This document shows, in pieces, positions 56,186-64,000 of a stretch of DNA of 64,000 nucleotides. The stretch's first letter is position 1, and each line of letters begins with the position of its first letter. A program made the position numbers and the translations under genes. This stretch comes from Pseudomonas sp. B28(2017) (GTDB taxonomy: Bacteria > Pseudomonadota > Gammaproteobacteria > Pseudomonadales > Pseudomonadaceae): assembly GCF_002113025.1 (NCBI RefSeq), contig NZ_NEJH01000001.1:310001-374000 (forward strand), in the 5' to 3' direction. The notes under the pieces were generated by a model, which did not search any database, was not told the DNA's origin, and was given only the letters and a program-made list of their open reading frames with translations.

Positions 56186-56785
56186 TTGCTGCTTGATTTG
56201 GTGAGTGAATGACGGCTGATCCGGTTTTCGGGTTGGCCGTTTTTTTTGGGGGGATAGTGGGTTTTTTTTGGATGGTGGACATATCCATTGTTGCGGTAAC
56301 GGCCACTATAGGTTCCGCCTTTACGGCGGGTCACTTTGGGGCCCCAAAGTGACCAAAGGGCCTATCCCCTGACGTACGGCCCTTCGCTTGGGCTCAGGGT
56401 TCCCTCGCTCCAGTCCTGCTCCGTGGGCCCGCCGCGTACGGCCATCCCTGGCCGTACGCGGCTAACCCGGCATCCATGCCGGGTTGCCCACTGCGCAGAA
56501 CCTCCACTCGGCCTTCCGACGGGGCAGATCAAAAGCAAAAGCAAAAGCGAGGCGGCCTCTGGGCCGACCTGTTTTTCAAGCTTGCATCGGCGGCGTACTG
56601 TAATCTCTGGTCCTCCAAAAATTCCAGTGTGGGAGCGAGCCTGCTCGCGAAGGCGGACTGGCATTCACTAATGATGTCGACTGCCACGACCCCTTCGCTA
56701 CAGGCGGCGATCTTTTGCTTTTGAGCTACAGTGGCGGCTGCGCATATCACATGTGCAGCGGTTTTTTTCGCCTGGAGACACCGGA
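56186..56785. repeat. Intergenic repeat block with strong hairpins
   Basis: 600 bp with no supported gene. It contains three perfect palindromes: GGTCACTTTGGGG with its complement (56329-56354), GCCGCGTACGGCCA with its complement (56431-56462), and AACCCGGCAT with its complement (56464-56485). An inverted pair of GATCAAAAGCAAAAGC-like tracts lies at about 56525 and 56710. The AACCTCCACTCGGCCTTCCG block resembles the CCTCCACTCAGCCTTCCG block of the 643-bp element, so the two belong to related repeat families. Confidence 0.7.
56629..56655. repeat. Single REP
   Basis: GTGTGGGAGCGAGCCTGCTC then GCGAAGG, inside the larger repeat block, without an inverted partner nearby. Confidence 0.7.
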
Positions 56786-58438
56786 TTGTCGAGCGCCTTA
56801 CTGCCCAACCCCATTGAGCCGCCCAATCGCTGGCAGGACCTGCTGGCAGGTTTGTCGATTGCCGGCCTGCTGCTGCCCGAGGCGGTCGCTTATTCAGGCA
56901 TCGCCGCACTGGCACCGCAGGCCGGGGTGATCGCTTTGTTCGCCGGGTTGCTGTGTTATGGCCTGTTCGGCACCAGCCGCTTCGCCATCGTCTCGGCCAC
57001 CTCATCTTCCGCCGCCGTGCTGGCCGCCGCGACCGCTACCCTGGCCAATGGTGATCCGCAACTGCGCTCGACCCTGGCCTTCGGCCTGGTGCTGGTGACC
57101 GGGGCGTTTTTCTTGCTGGCCGGGCTATTCAAGCTCGGCAGCGTGACGTCGTTCATCGCCAAACCTGTGCTGCGCGGTTTTGCCTTTGGCCTGGCGCTGA
57201 CCATCATTCTCAAGCAAGTCGCCAGCGTGGTCGGTGTGCATTTGACCGATGCCAATCTGGTGCGCTTTCTGCCGCAACTGCTGGAGCAATTGCCGCAATG
57301 GAACTGGGCGGCGGCTGGTGTCGGCGCGGTGGCCTTGGCCTTGTTATGGCTGTTCGCACGCTTTCGACACCTGCCAGGGGGGTTGTTGGTAGTGGTCATT
57401 GGCATTGCGGCGGGGCAGTGGCTGGGCCTGCCGGCTTATGGCGTGAAGCTGATCGGTGTGATCGACCTGAGCCTGGAGGTGCCGAAGTTGCCGATACTGC
57501 CGTTTGCCGACTGGCTGCGTCTGGGTGAGTTGGCGTTCGCCATGGTGATGATTCTGTATGCGGAGTCTTATGGTTCGATCAGTGCCTATGCGCTCAAGCA
57601 CGGGGATCACGTCACCTCAAGCCGCGACCTGCTGGCGCTGGGGGCTTGCAACCTGTTGTCCGGCCTGTTCCACGGCATGCCGGCTGGCGCGGGGTATTCA
57701 GCCACCTCGGCCAATGAGGCGGCGGGTGCCACTTCGCGCCTGGCCGGTATCGTGGCGGCACTGGTGGTGCTGGTCATTGTCCTGACGGTGCTGCCTTACA
57801 TCGCTCTGACCCCGGAGCCGATCCTGGCCGCCATCGTCATCCATGCCCTGGGACGCGGCCTGAGCCTGCAGCCGCTGGGACGGTATTTTATCTGGCGCCG
57901 TGACCGTCTGCTGGTGATCTGTGCGGTGGGTGCCGTGTTGGTGCTGGGGGTGCTGGACGGCTTGCTGGTGGCGGTGGCGATCAGTGTATTGCTGATGCTC
58001 AAGCAGATGTCGGCGGCGGATATTCAGATTCTGGGGCGCATCGATGGCGGGCACGACTTTGTCGACCTGCAACACCATCCAACGGCGCAATCAGTGCCAG
58101 GTGTGTTGATTGTCCGTCCAGGTGAAGCGTTGTTCTTTGCCAACGTCGAGCGGATTCTTGGCGGCGCCTTGCGTCTGGTCCGGCACTCACAAGAGCCCGT
58201 CCATTCAGTGATTCTCAGTCTTGAGGAGTCTCCCGACCTGGATGGCACCAGCATCGAGGCGTTGCAGGCGTTTTTCGTGCGGGTGCATCAGGAAGGCAAG
58301 CGCCTGACTCTGGCTCGTCTCAAGGACAGTGCGCAAACGGCGCTGGCGGCGTTGCCGGAAGTGGAGGCCAACGCTGTGGTGCTGAGCGGGTTGAGCGTGG
58401 ATGGTGCGGTGCAGCAGGCCCTCAAGCTGAACGCATGA
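56786..58438 (+). CDS. SulP-family anion transporter with STAS domain
   Basis: A 550-residue protein. The membrane part has 10-14 hydrophobic segments starting DLLAGLSIAGLLLPEAVAYS, the SulP signature region, with GTSRFAIVSATSSSAAVLAA and AGAGYSATSANEAAGATSRL. Residues about 430-550 form a STAS domain (PGVLIVRPGEALFFANVERI; LDGTSIEALQAFFVRVHQEG). It could carry sulfate, bicarbonate or a dicarboxylate. I start at TTG 56786, which has GGAGACACCGGA in front; an ATG at 56753 in the same frame has no such site. Confidence 0.87.
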   Translation: MSSALLPNPIEPPNRWQDLLAGLSIAGLLLPEAVAYSGIAALAPQAGVIALFAGLLCYGLFGTSRFAIVSATSSSAAVLAAATATLANGDPQLRSTLAFGLVLVTGAFFLLAGLFKLGSVTSFIAKPVLRGFAFGLALTIILKQVASVVGVHLTDANLVRFLPQLLEQLPQWNWAAAGVGAVALALLWLFARFRHLPGGLLVVVIGIAAGQWLGLPAYGVKLIGVIDLSLEVPKLPILPFADWLRLGELAFAMVMILYAESYGSISAYALKHGDHVTSSRDLLALGACNLLSGLFHGMPAGAGYSATSANEAAGATSRLAGIVAALVVLVIVLTVLPYIALTPEPILAAIVIHALGRGLSLQPLGRYFIWRRDRLLVICAVGAVLVLGVLDGLLVAVAISVLLMLKQMSAADIQILGRIDGGHDFVDLQHHPTAQSVPGVLIVRPGEALFFANVERILGGALRLVRHSQEPVHSVILSLEESPDLDGTSIEALQAFFVRVHQEGKRLTLARLKDSAQTALAALPEVEANAVVLSGLSVDGAVQQALKLNA

Positions 58439-58466
58439 GTCCCGCATTTGATCTTTTCACAGGCAT

Positions 58467-58503
58467 AAAAAACGCCGCACATCTCTCGATGGGCGGCGTT
58501 TTT
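58467..58503. terminator. Bidirectional terminator between SulP gene and acnB
   Basis: AAAAAACGCCGC-A-CATC-TCTC-GATG-G-GCGGCGTTTTT: a long stem with one mismatch and A/T tracts on both sides, between convergent genes. Confidence 0.85.
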
Positions 58504-58518
58504 CATTGCGTTGCAACG

Positions 58519-61119
58519 TTAGGCTTGAACGACCGGAATGTTGGCGTTCGCAGCAGCTTCACGGAACTCGGCGATCTGGTCGAAGGACAGGTAGCGGTAG
58601 ACATCGGCCGCCATGCTGTCGATCTTGCCAGCGTACTCCATGTACTCCTCGACGGTCGGCAGGCGACCCAGGATGGAAGCCACGGACGCCAGTTCGGCCG
58701 AAGCCAGGTAGACGTTCGCACCGTCACCCAGACGGTTCGGGAAGTTGCGGGTCGAAGTCGACACTACAGTCGAGTTCGGCTCTACACGTGCCTGGTTACC
58801 CATGCACAGCGAGCAGCCTGGCATTTCCATACGGGCGCCAGCCTTGCCGTAGATGCCGTAGTAGCCTTCTTCTGTCAGCTGGTGAGCGTCCATCTTGGTC
58901 GGCGGCGACAGCCACAGACGGGTTGGCAGCTGACCCTTGACCTGATCCAGCAGCTTGCCGGCAGCGCGGAAGTGACCGATGTTGGTCATGCACGAACCGA
59001 TGAACACTTCGTCGATCTTCTCGCCAGCAACGCTGGAGAGCAGACGGGCGTCGTCCGGGTCGTTCGGCGCGCAGAGCACAGGCTCCTTGACGTCGGCCAG
59101 GTCGATCTCGATGACTTCGGCGTATTCGGCGTCCTTGTCCGCTTCCAGCAGCTCAGGGTTGGCCAGCCAGGCTTCCATCGCTTGCGCGCGACGTTCCAGG
59201 GTACGTGCATCGCCGTAGCCTTCACCGATCATCCAGCGCAGCAGGGTGATGTTCGATTGCAGGTACTCGGCGATCGACTCTTTGGACAGCTTGATGGTGC
59301 AACCGGCAGCCGAACGTTCGGCCGAGGCGTCGGACAGTTCGAAGGCTTGCTCGACGGTCAGGGATTCCAGACCTTCGATCTCCAGGATACGGCCGGAGAA
59401 GGCGTTCTTCTTGCCTTTCTTCTCGACGGTCAGCAGGCCTTTCTGGATCGCGTAGTAAGGGATGGCATGAACCAGGTCGCGCAGGGTGACGCCTGGTTGC
59501 AGTTTGCCCTTGAAGCGGACCAGGATCGACTCGGGCATGTCCAGCGGCATGACGCCGGTGGCAGCGGCGAACGCTACCAGGCCGGAACCGGCCGGGAAGG
59601 AGATGCCGATCGGGAAACGGGTGTGGGAGTCACCACCGGTACCGACGGTGTCCGGCAGCAGCATGCGGTTCAGCCACGAGTGGATGATGCCGTCGCCCGG
59701 ACGCAGGGACACGCCGCCACGGGTCATGATGAAGTCAGGCAGGGTGTGGTGGGTGGTCACGTCGATCGGCTTCGGATAAGCCGCGGTGTGGCAGAAGGAC
59801 TGCATTACCAGATCGGTCGAGAAGCCCAGGCACGCCAGATCTTTCAGTTCGTCACGGGTCATTGGACCGGTGGTGTCCTGAGAACCTACGGTGGTCATCT
59901 TCGGTTCGCAGTAGGTGCCCGGACGGATACCGGTCACGCCGCAAGCCTTGCCGACCATTTTCTGCGCCAGGGTGTAGCCTTTGGTGCTTTCAGCCGGTGC
60001 TTCAGGCTTCTTGAACAGGGTCGAAGGTGGCAGGCCCAGTTCGGCGCGAGCCTTCTCGGTCAGGCCACGGCCGATGATCAGCGGAATACGGCCGCCGGCG
60101 CGAACTTCGTCCAGCAGGACCGGGGTCTTCATTTCGAAGGTGGTCAGGACTTCGTCGGTGCCGTGCTTGCAGACTTTGCCAGCATGCGGGTACAGGTCGA
60201 TCACGTCGCCCATGTGCATGTTGGATACATCGAATTCGATTGGCAGTGCGCCAGCATCTTCCATGGTGTTGTAGAAGATCGGAGCGATCTTGCTGCCGAA
60301 GCAGAAACCGCCGGCACGCTTGTTCGGTACGTAAGGAACGTCGTCGCCGAAGAACCACAGAACCGAGTTGGTCGCCGATTTACGCGAAGAACCGGTACCG
60401 ACCACGTCGCCCACGTAGGCAACAGGGAAGCCGCCGTTACGCATTTCTTCGATCTGCTTCATCGGACCGGTGACGCCTTGTGCGTCAGGCACGATGCCGT
60501 CGCGAGCCATTTTCAGCATGGCCAGGGCGTGCAACGGGATGTCAGGACGGGACCAGGCATCTGGAGCTGGGGACAGGTCGTCGGTGTTGGTTTCGCCGGT
60601 GACCTTGAATACGCGCAGGCTGATCTTGTCGGCCAGGGTAGGGCGCTTCACGAACCACTCGCCGTCAGCCCAGGATTGCAGCACGGCCTTGGCGTGAACG
60701 TTACCGTTCTTGGCTTTTTCAGCCACGTCGTGGAAAGCATCGAACATCAGCAGGGTGTGCTTGAGTTCTTCGGCGGCTACTGGTGCCAGTTCGGCGTTGT
60801 CCAGCAGGCTTACCAGAGTCACGATGTTGTAGCCGCCCTGCATGGTGCCGAGCAGTTCAACAGCGCGCTTCTTGTCGATCAGAGGGGATTTGGCCTCGCC
60901 TTTGGCGATGGCGGACAGGAAGCCGGCCTTGACATAGGCCGCTTCGTCCACGCCCGGCGGAACGCGATTGGTGATCAGGTCAACGAGGAATGCTTCTTCG
61001 CCAGCCGGGGGATTTTTCAGCAGCTCGACCAGGCCTGCAGTTTGTTCGGCGTTTAGCGGCTGGGGAACGATACCCAGTGCTGCGCGCTCTTCGATATGTT
61101 TGCGGTAGGCTTCAAGCAC
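58519..61119 (-). CDS. acnB: Aconitate hydratase B
   Basis: An 866-residue TCA-cycle enzyme, against 865 in E. coli, converting citrate to isocitrate through cis-aconitate. The AcnB order is visible: N-terminal HEAT-like domain ([20 protein letters not shown]), swivelling domain, then the catalytic domains. The [4Fe-4S] cysteines lie in [12 protein letters not shown] and [29 protein letters not shown] matches the E. coli N-terminus MLEEYRKHVAERAAEGI, so the start is GTG 61119, with GAGGGTAATAACT in front. It can also act as an RNA-binding protein when its cluster is lost. Confidence 0.95.
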   Translation of the reverse strand: MLEAYRKHIEERAALGIVPQPLNAEQTAGLVELLKNPPAGEEAFLVDLITNRVPPGVDEAAYVKAGFLSAIAKGEAKSPLIDKKRAVELLGTMQGGYNIVTLVSLLDNAELAPVAAEELKHTLLMFDAFHDVAEKAKNGNVHAKAVLQSWADGEWFVKRPTLADKISLRVFKVTGETNTDDLSPAPDAWSRPDIPLHALAMLKMARDGIVPDAQGVTGPMKQIEEMRNGGFPVAYVGDVVGTGSSRKSATNSVLWFFGDDVPYVPNKRAGGFCFGSKIAPIFYNTMEDAGALPIEFDVSNMHMGDVIDLYPHAGKVCKHGTDEVLTTFEMKTPVLLDEVRAGGRIPLIIGRGLTEKARAELGLPPSTLFKKPEAPAESTKGYTLAQKMVGKACGVTGIRPGTYCEPKMTTVGSQDTTGPMTRDELKDLACLGFSTDLVMQSFCHTAAYPKPIDVTTHHTLPDFIMTRGGVSLRPGDGIIHSWLNRMLLPDTVGTGGDSHTRFPIGISFPAGSGLVAFAAATGVMPLDMPESILVRFKGKLQPGVTLRDLVHAIPYYAIQKGLLTVEKKGKKNAFSGRILEIEGLESLTVEQAFELSDASAERSAAGCTIKLSKESIAEYLQSNITLLRWMIGEGYGDARTLERRAQAMEAWLANPELLEADKDAEYAEVIEIDLADVKEPVLCAPNDPDDARLLSSVAGEKIDEVFIGSCMTNIGHFRAAGKLLDQVKGQLPTRLWLSPPTKMDAHQLTEEGYYGIYGKAGARMEMPGCSLCMGNQARVEPNSTVVSTSTRNFPNRLGDGANVYLASAELASVASILGRLPTVEEYMEYAGKIDSMAADVYRYLSFDQIAEFREAAANANIPVVQA

Positions 61120-61576
61120 AGTTATTACCCTCATCAGTGGTCCCAAATGGGTGTCCGGGACGCTCATCCCGAAATTGCCGTACTCATGCGCTGCATGGCG
61201 TTGTGAGCCACTTAGCCAGAATTACCGACAACTCCTTACAGAAGCTGCTTTCAAAGTTTTACGCCTGCAGAACGGGAGCTGATGAGGGTTGGCGCCGGGC
61301 TTTTCCCCGCTGGAAAAACCCTTCGCCAACACCGCTCTGAAGGAACGACTGTGCTCGTGACGCTTTGAAAACAGCTTCTAACGGACATTGGCGCCTAAAA
61401 AGGCAGGCTGATTCTACGGCAAAAAAAAATTAAAGGTAAGTCAGGTTTTATTGGACTTTGGTGGAGGCGGCCAGCAAACCCCGATTCACCCAAGGCCCTG
61501 AACTTTGAGGGGTGATCAATGGCGGACAAAGGGCTAACATGCCGCCCTGTTTTGCTTTTTCGCGTTTTGCCTACCT
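61120..61576. other. Intergenic region upstream of acnB
   Basis: 457 bp between divergent acnB and the DUF1289 gene. It holds the structured element at 61240-61379, an AT-rich stretch near 61420-61440, and the promoters of both genes. No ORF is supported. Confidence 0.5.
61240..61379 (-). ncRNA. Candidate structured RNA or leader element upstream of acnB
   Basis: AGAAGCTGCTTTCAAAG (61240-61256) pairs with CTTTGAAAACAGCTTCT (61363-61379) at 16 of 17 positions. Nested inside, GTTGGCG (61288-61294) pairs with CGCCAAC (61324-61330), and CTTTTCC with GGAAAAA around CCGCT. The whole ~140-nt unit can fold as a long branched hairpin. Strand is uncertain; minus is given because it would then be in the acnB leader, 120-260 nt before the start codon. 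Confidence 0.4.
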
Positions 61577-62047
61577 ATGCCCAATCAGACCATCAAGACA
61601 CCTTGCGTCGGCCTCTGCTCCACTGTTTACGGTGACCTGGTGTGCCGTGGCTGCAAGCGTTTCCACCACGAAGTGATCCACTGGAACGGTTACAACGAGG
61701 AAGAGAAGCGCGCGGTATGGCTGCGTCTTGAGCAGTTGCTGTCGCAGGTGATGGCTGCCAAGGTGGAAATCTTCGACCCGGCACTGCTGAGAATGCAGCT
61801 GGAGCAACGCAAGATCCGTTTCGTGCCCCATCAGTCGGAATACTGCTGGGCCTACCAGTTGATCGCGCGGGGCGCACGAGTGATCAACAACCTGGAAGCC
61901 TACGGGATGGTGTTGCTGCCGGAGTTTCGCGACTGGAACCTGCCGGAATTGCGCGATGCCATTGATCGGGAATTTTTCCTGCTCTCCGAAGCCCATTACC
62001 AGCGCTACATTGCGCCGGGGTTCCTGAAGGACGCCTTCGGCGCCTAG
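61577..62047 (+). CDS. DUF1289 domain protein
   Basis: A 156-residue protein. The N-terminal DUF1289 domain (TPCVGLCSTVYGDLVCRGCK) has four Cys that look like a metal site, followed by RFHHEVIHWNGYNEEEKRAV. The remaining ~100 residues are a helical region with EYCWAYQLIARGARVINN. Function is unknown. The gene sits divergently beside acnB; I recall the same order in other pseudomonads. Confidence 0.85.
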   Translation: MPNQTIKTPCVGLCSTVYGDLVCRGCKRFHHEVIHWNGYNEEEKRAVWLRLEQLLSQVMAAKVEIFDPALLRMQLEQRKIRFVPHQSEYCWAYQLIARGARVINNLEAYGMVLLPEFRDWNLPELRDAIDREFFLLSEAHYQRYIAPGFLKDAFGA

Positions 62048-62056
62048 CCCTAAAGC

Positions 62057-62195
62057 ATCGCGGGCAAGCCCGCTCCCACAAGGTTGGTGTAAAACCTGCG
62101 GGCTTGCTCCGGGCAGCGATCCGACGATGACGGAATGTCAGGCGGCGGGGTGTTGGCTGTGATGGCCTCATCGCGAGCAAGCTCGCTCCGGCAGG
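62057..62195. repeat. Cluster of three REP-like units
   Basis: Units at 62057-62083 (ATCGCGGGCAAGCCCGCTCC), 62095-62120 (GCGGGCTTGCTCCGGGCAGC) and 62169-62195 (CATCGCGAGCAAGCTCGCTC) fill the interval after the DUF1289 gene. Confidence 0.7.
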
Positions 62196-62220
62196 AGGAA
62201 ATGTGTTGGTTTTCAGAGGT

Positions 62221-62244
62221 AAAAAAAGAGCCTCAAAGCTCTTT
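62221..62244 (-). terminator. Terminator of the peptidase/small-ORF transcript
   Basis: On the minus strand AAAGAGC-TTTGAG-GCTCTTT is followed by further T residues (the plus strand shows seven A from 62221). The stop codon of the 45-residue ORF is in the loop. Confidence 0.75.
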
Positions 62245-62370
62245 GATGGGGAGGAAGTAGAGCCGTTGAGGCTCAAGATGCGCATGAAGCAGGCGGTGAG
62301 CTTGGTAGGGGTTCAGTTCACTCACCACCTGCGCAGCGGCTTGAGCAAGCAAGCGACTGCGCAAGTTCAT
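62233..62370 (-). CDS. Small ORF, 45 residues, downstream of the P1 peptidase gene
   Basis: ATG at 62370 to TGA at 62235-62233, starting 24 bp after the peptidase stop. The product begins MNLRSRLLAQAAAQVVSELN and ends LYFLPIKEL: a basic amphipathic helix-like N-terminus, then a His/Leu-rich middle (QAHRLLHAHLEPQRL). Codon choice is like the neighbours. It fills the space between the peptidase gene and a terminator, which is otherwise unexplained. The ribosome-binding site is poor. Function is unknown; it may be cotranscribed with the peptidase. Confidence 0.5.
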   Translation of the reverse strand: MNLRSRLLAQAAAQVVSELNPYQAHRLLHAHLEPQRLYFLPIKEL

Positions 62371-62393
62371 GCTAAAAAGACCTGGTCTTTCAC

Positions 62394-63524
62394 TCAAGTA
62401 CCGCTAGTCGCATCCCCCGGCCAGCCGGCGCGACGCAAGGCCTTGAGCAAGGTCTCGGCATCCAGCCCCGGTACCGCATGCCCGTTGCCTTCGGCGGTGT
62501 CGGAGGCGAGCAAGGCATTGATGATGGCTTCTTCCACAGCCTCGGTGGCGGCCAGGAACAGCTCGCTGATGTGGTCGTTGTTGACCATGCTCAAGTTGTG
62601 GGTGGTCGGCGCTTTCTTGCTCTCGTAGGCGGCCGGTGGCACGTGATCGTTACCGGTGGCGAAGGCGATGAAGATGTCGCCGCTATGGTCTTCATTGCCG
62701 CCACCGGTGCGGGCCAGGCCGAGGCTGGCGCGCTGGGCCAGGCGTGTGCACTGGTGCGGCAGCAACGGCGCATCGGTGGCCAGGCAGACCACGATCGAGC
62801 CCATGCCCGGATGGGGCAGCGATGCCTTGAGGAACGGCGAATCGACCTGTTCCATGTAGCGCCCGACCGGATAACCGTCAACACGTAGTTCATTGCGGAT
62901 GCCGTGGTTGGCCTGGACAATCGCCCCCACTGTCCAGCCGCCCTGGGCGCTGCTCAACCGTCGAGACGCGGTGCCGACACCGCCCTTGAATTCGTGGCAG
63001 ATCATGCCGCTGCCACCGCCGACATTGCCTTCGGCCACCGGGCCGCCCACCGCCGAACGCACGGCCTGGGCCACGTGTTCCGGCTTCACGTGAAAGCCGT
63101 TGATGTCGTTGAGCAAGCCGTCGAAGGTTTCCAGCACCACCGGCATGTTCCAGTAGAGGCGCCCGTCGTCCGGTTGCTGCTCGCGGTCGAGCACGATCAG
63201 CGCATCGCGCACCACGCCCAGGCTGTGGGTGTTGGTGAAGGCGACAGGGCTGGTCAGCAAGCCTGCTTCGCGAATCCATTCCAGTCCTGTGGCATCGCCG
63301 TTGCCGTTGAGCACATGCACACCGGCAAAGCACGGTTGCCGGCTGGTGGAACCGGCACGCGGTTCGATGACGGTGACGCCCGTGAGGATGTCGCGGCCGT
63401 TGGCAGTGCGTCCTCGTACATTGCTGTGGCCGACCCGTACGCCGGGGACGTCGGTGATGGCATTGAGCGGGCCGGGTTGCAGTTGGCCGATCGGGATGTT
63501 CAGGTCGCGGGCACGTGCTTTCAT
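62394..63524 (-). CDS. P1-family (DmpA-like) aminopeptidase
   Basis: A 376-residue Ntn-type hydrolase of the S58/DmpA group. RDLNIPIGQLQPGPLNAITD-VPGVRVGH is the typical N-terminus. The self-cleavage region reads EGNVGGGSGMICHEFKGG-VGTASR. In DmpA the nucleophile is a Ser freed by Gly-Ser cleavage; here the residue after Gly in VGTASR is Thr, so Thr may be the nucleophile. It would remove N-terminal residues from small peptides or D- or beta-amino-acid derivatives. GATGAGAAAACC precedes ATG 63524. Confidence 0.85.
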   Translation of the reverse strand: MKARARDLNIPIGQLQPGPLNAITDVPGVRVGHSNVRGRTANGRDILTGVTVIEPRAGSTSRQPCFAGVHVLNGNGDATGLEWIREAGLLTSPVAFTNTHSLGVVRDALIVLDREQQPDDGRLYWNMPVVLETFDGLLNDINGFHVKPEHVAQAVRSAVGGPVAEGNVGGGSGMICHEFKGGVGTASRRLSSAQGGWTVGAIVQANHGIRNELRVDGYPVGRYMEQVDSPFLKASLPHPGMGSIVVCLATDAPLLPHQCTRLAQRASLGLARTGGGNEDHSGDIFIAFATGNDHVPPAAYESKKAPTTHNLSMVNNDHISELFLAATEAVEEAIINALLASDTAEGNGHAVPGLDAETLLKALRRAGWPGDATSGT

Positions 63525-63592
63525 GGTTTTCTCATCTTCGATTCGTGGCAGAAAAAATAATCTTTGGACACCACGGACACTGTGGTGTCCGG

Positions 63593-64000
63593 TCACTGAC
63601 CGTTCTTGACCTTGCTCCAGATCCGCGTCCGCACGCGCTCGGTAGCGGGCGGCAGGGGCTGGAGGGTGAACAGGGTGGCCATGGCTTCGGCCGACGGGTA
63701 GACGGCCGGGTTGCTGCGGGTCGCTTCGGCGACCAGTGTCGTGGCGCTGCGGTTGCCGTTGGGATAGTTGAGGTGGTTGCTGACCGGAGCGATGACCTCA
63801 GGGCGCATCAAGTAGTCTATGAAGGCCAGCCCTTGTTCCGGGTGCGGGGCGTCCTTGAGCAGTACCAGCGTGTCGAACCACACCGGCGCACCTTCCTTCG
63901 GCAGGCTGTAGGCGATCTTCACGCCGTTGCCGGCCTGCTCGGCGGTGGTCTTGGCTTCGAGCATCGCACCGGACCAGCCGACCGCCACGCAGATGTTGCC
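63593..64000 (-). CDS. Polyamine-type ABC transporter substrate-binding protein (C-terminal part, runs off right edge)
   Basis: The last 135 residues of a PotF/SpuD-like periplasmic protein, open to the edge. Seen are CVAVGWSGAMLEA, VKIAYSLPKEGAPVWFDTLV, a HPEQGLAFIDYLMRPEVIAP block typical of the polyamine-binding family, and a C-terminal TERVRTRIWSKVKNGQ. It would deliver putrescine or spermidine to an ABC permease encoded outside the window. It lies 68 bp upstream of the P1 peptidase gene on the same strand, so the two may share a transcript. Confidence 0.85.
   Translation of the reverse strand, partial: GNICVAVGWSGAMLEAKTTAEQAGNGVKIAYSLPKEGAPVWFDTLVLLKDAPHPEQGLAFIDYLMRPEVIAPVSNHLNYPNGNRSATTLVAEATRSNPAVYPSAEAMATLFTLQPLPPATERVRTRIWSKVKNGQ

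Noticed and set aside
58435..61056. 873-codon plus-strand open frame
   Set aside because: It is the antisense shadow of acnB, whose family match is complete; the translation has no recognisable domain.

Overview
The window is a stretch of a Pseudomonas chromosome, most likely from the P. fluorescens species complex. The evidence is the GC-rich coding with strong third-position G/C bias, and many short inverted repeats of the Pseudomonas REP type (a GTGGGAGCGAGCCTGCTCGCG core). The gene sets are also typical: a bkd operon with divergent bkdR, an AcnB-type aconitase with a DUF1289 gene beside it, reductive pyrimidine catabolism genes, and a long AlkC with a C-terminal Ig-like domain. There is no prophage, integrase, transposase, CRISPR array or rRNA. 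Both ends cut genes.

Left third (1-31 kb). After a truncated membrane-anchored protein and a tRNA-Gln(TTG) come a GST, two GlxA-type AraC regulators, a nitrilase, a DoxX protein and a ProA-like aldehyde dehydrogenase. Next is a cyn-type locus (carbonic anhydrase, cyanase, divergent CynR), then a repeat-rich gap (9.7-10.6 kb) with an 8-copy 7-bp tandem repeat and a 643-bp palindromic element. Topoisomerase III, a DUF427 protein, an MHS-family transporter with a GMC oxidoreductase and LysR regulator, AlkC, a KefB-like antiporter, a citrate-type MFS transporter with a periplasmic binding protein, a PAS-GGDEF protein, an FKBP, a D-cysteine desulfhydrase-like enzyme and a nickel/cobalt efflux pair (RcnR/DmeR-type repressor plus DmeF) follow.

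Middle (31-47 kb). Branched-chain amino acid catabolism: ilvE, then lpdV-bkdB-bkdA2-bkdA1 read leftwards with bkdR divergent. Pyrimidine or hydantoin catabolism: preT-preA and a dihydropyrimidinase leftwards, an NCS1 permease and an N-carbamoyl-beta-alanine amidohydrolase rightwards, around a 564-bp control region with several dyads.

Right third (47-64 kb). An AhpD-like protein and an ECF41 sigma factor form an operon with a near-consensus ECF41 promoter in front. Then come a PAS-LuxR regulator, a small lipoprotein, an SDR with a phosphotransferase, a hydroxyacid dehydrogenase, a tautomerase-TetR pair, an SdaC-like transporter, a SulP transporter, acnB with a structured upstream region, a DUF1289 protein, a P1-family peptidase followed by an unlisted 45-residue ORF, and the C-terminus of a polyamine-type binding protein.

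I saw no clearly new multi-gene defence or biosynthetic system. The most promising leads are the ECF41 promoter and operon, the structured element in front of acnB, the hairpin-containing pyrimidine control region, the 643-bp palindrome, the REP-derived C-terminus of the GMC oxidoreductase, and the small ORF whose stop codon lies inside its own terminator hairpin.
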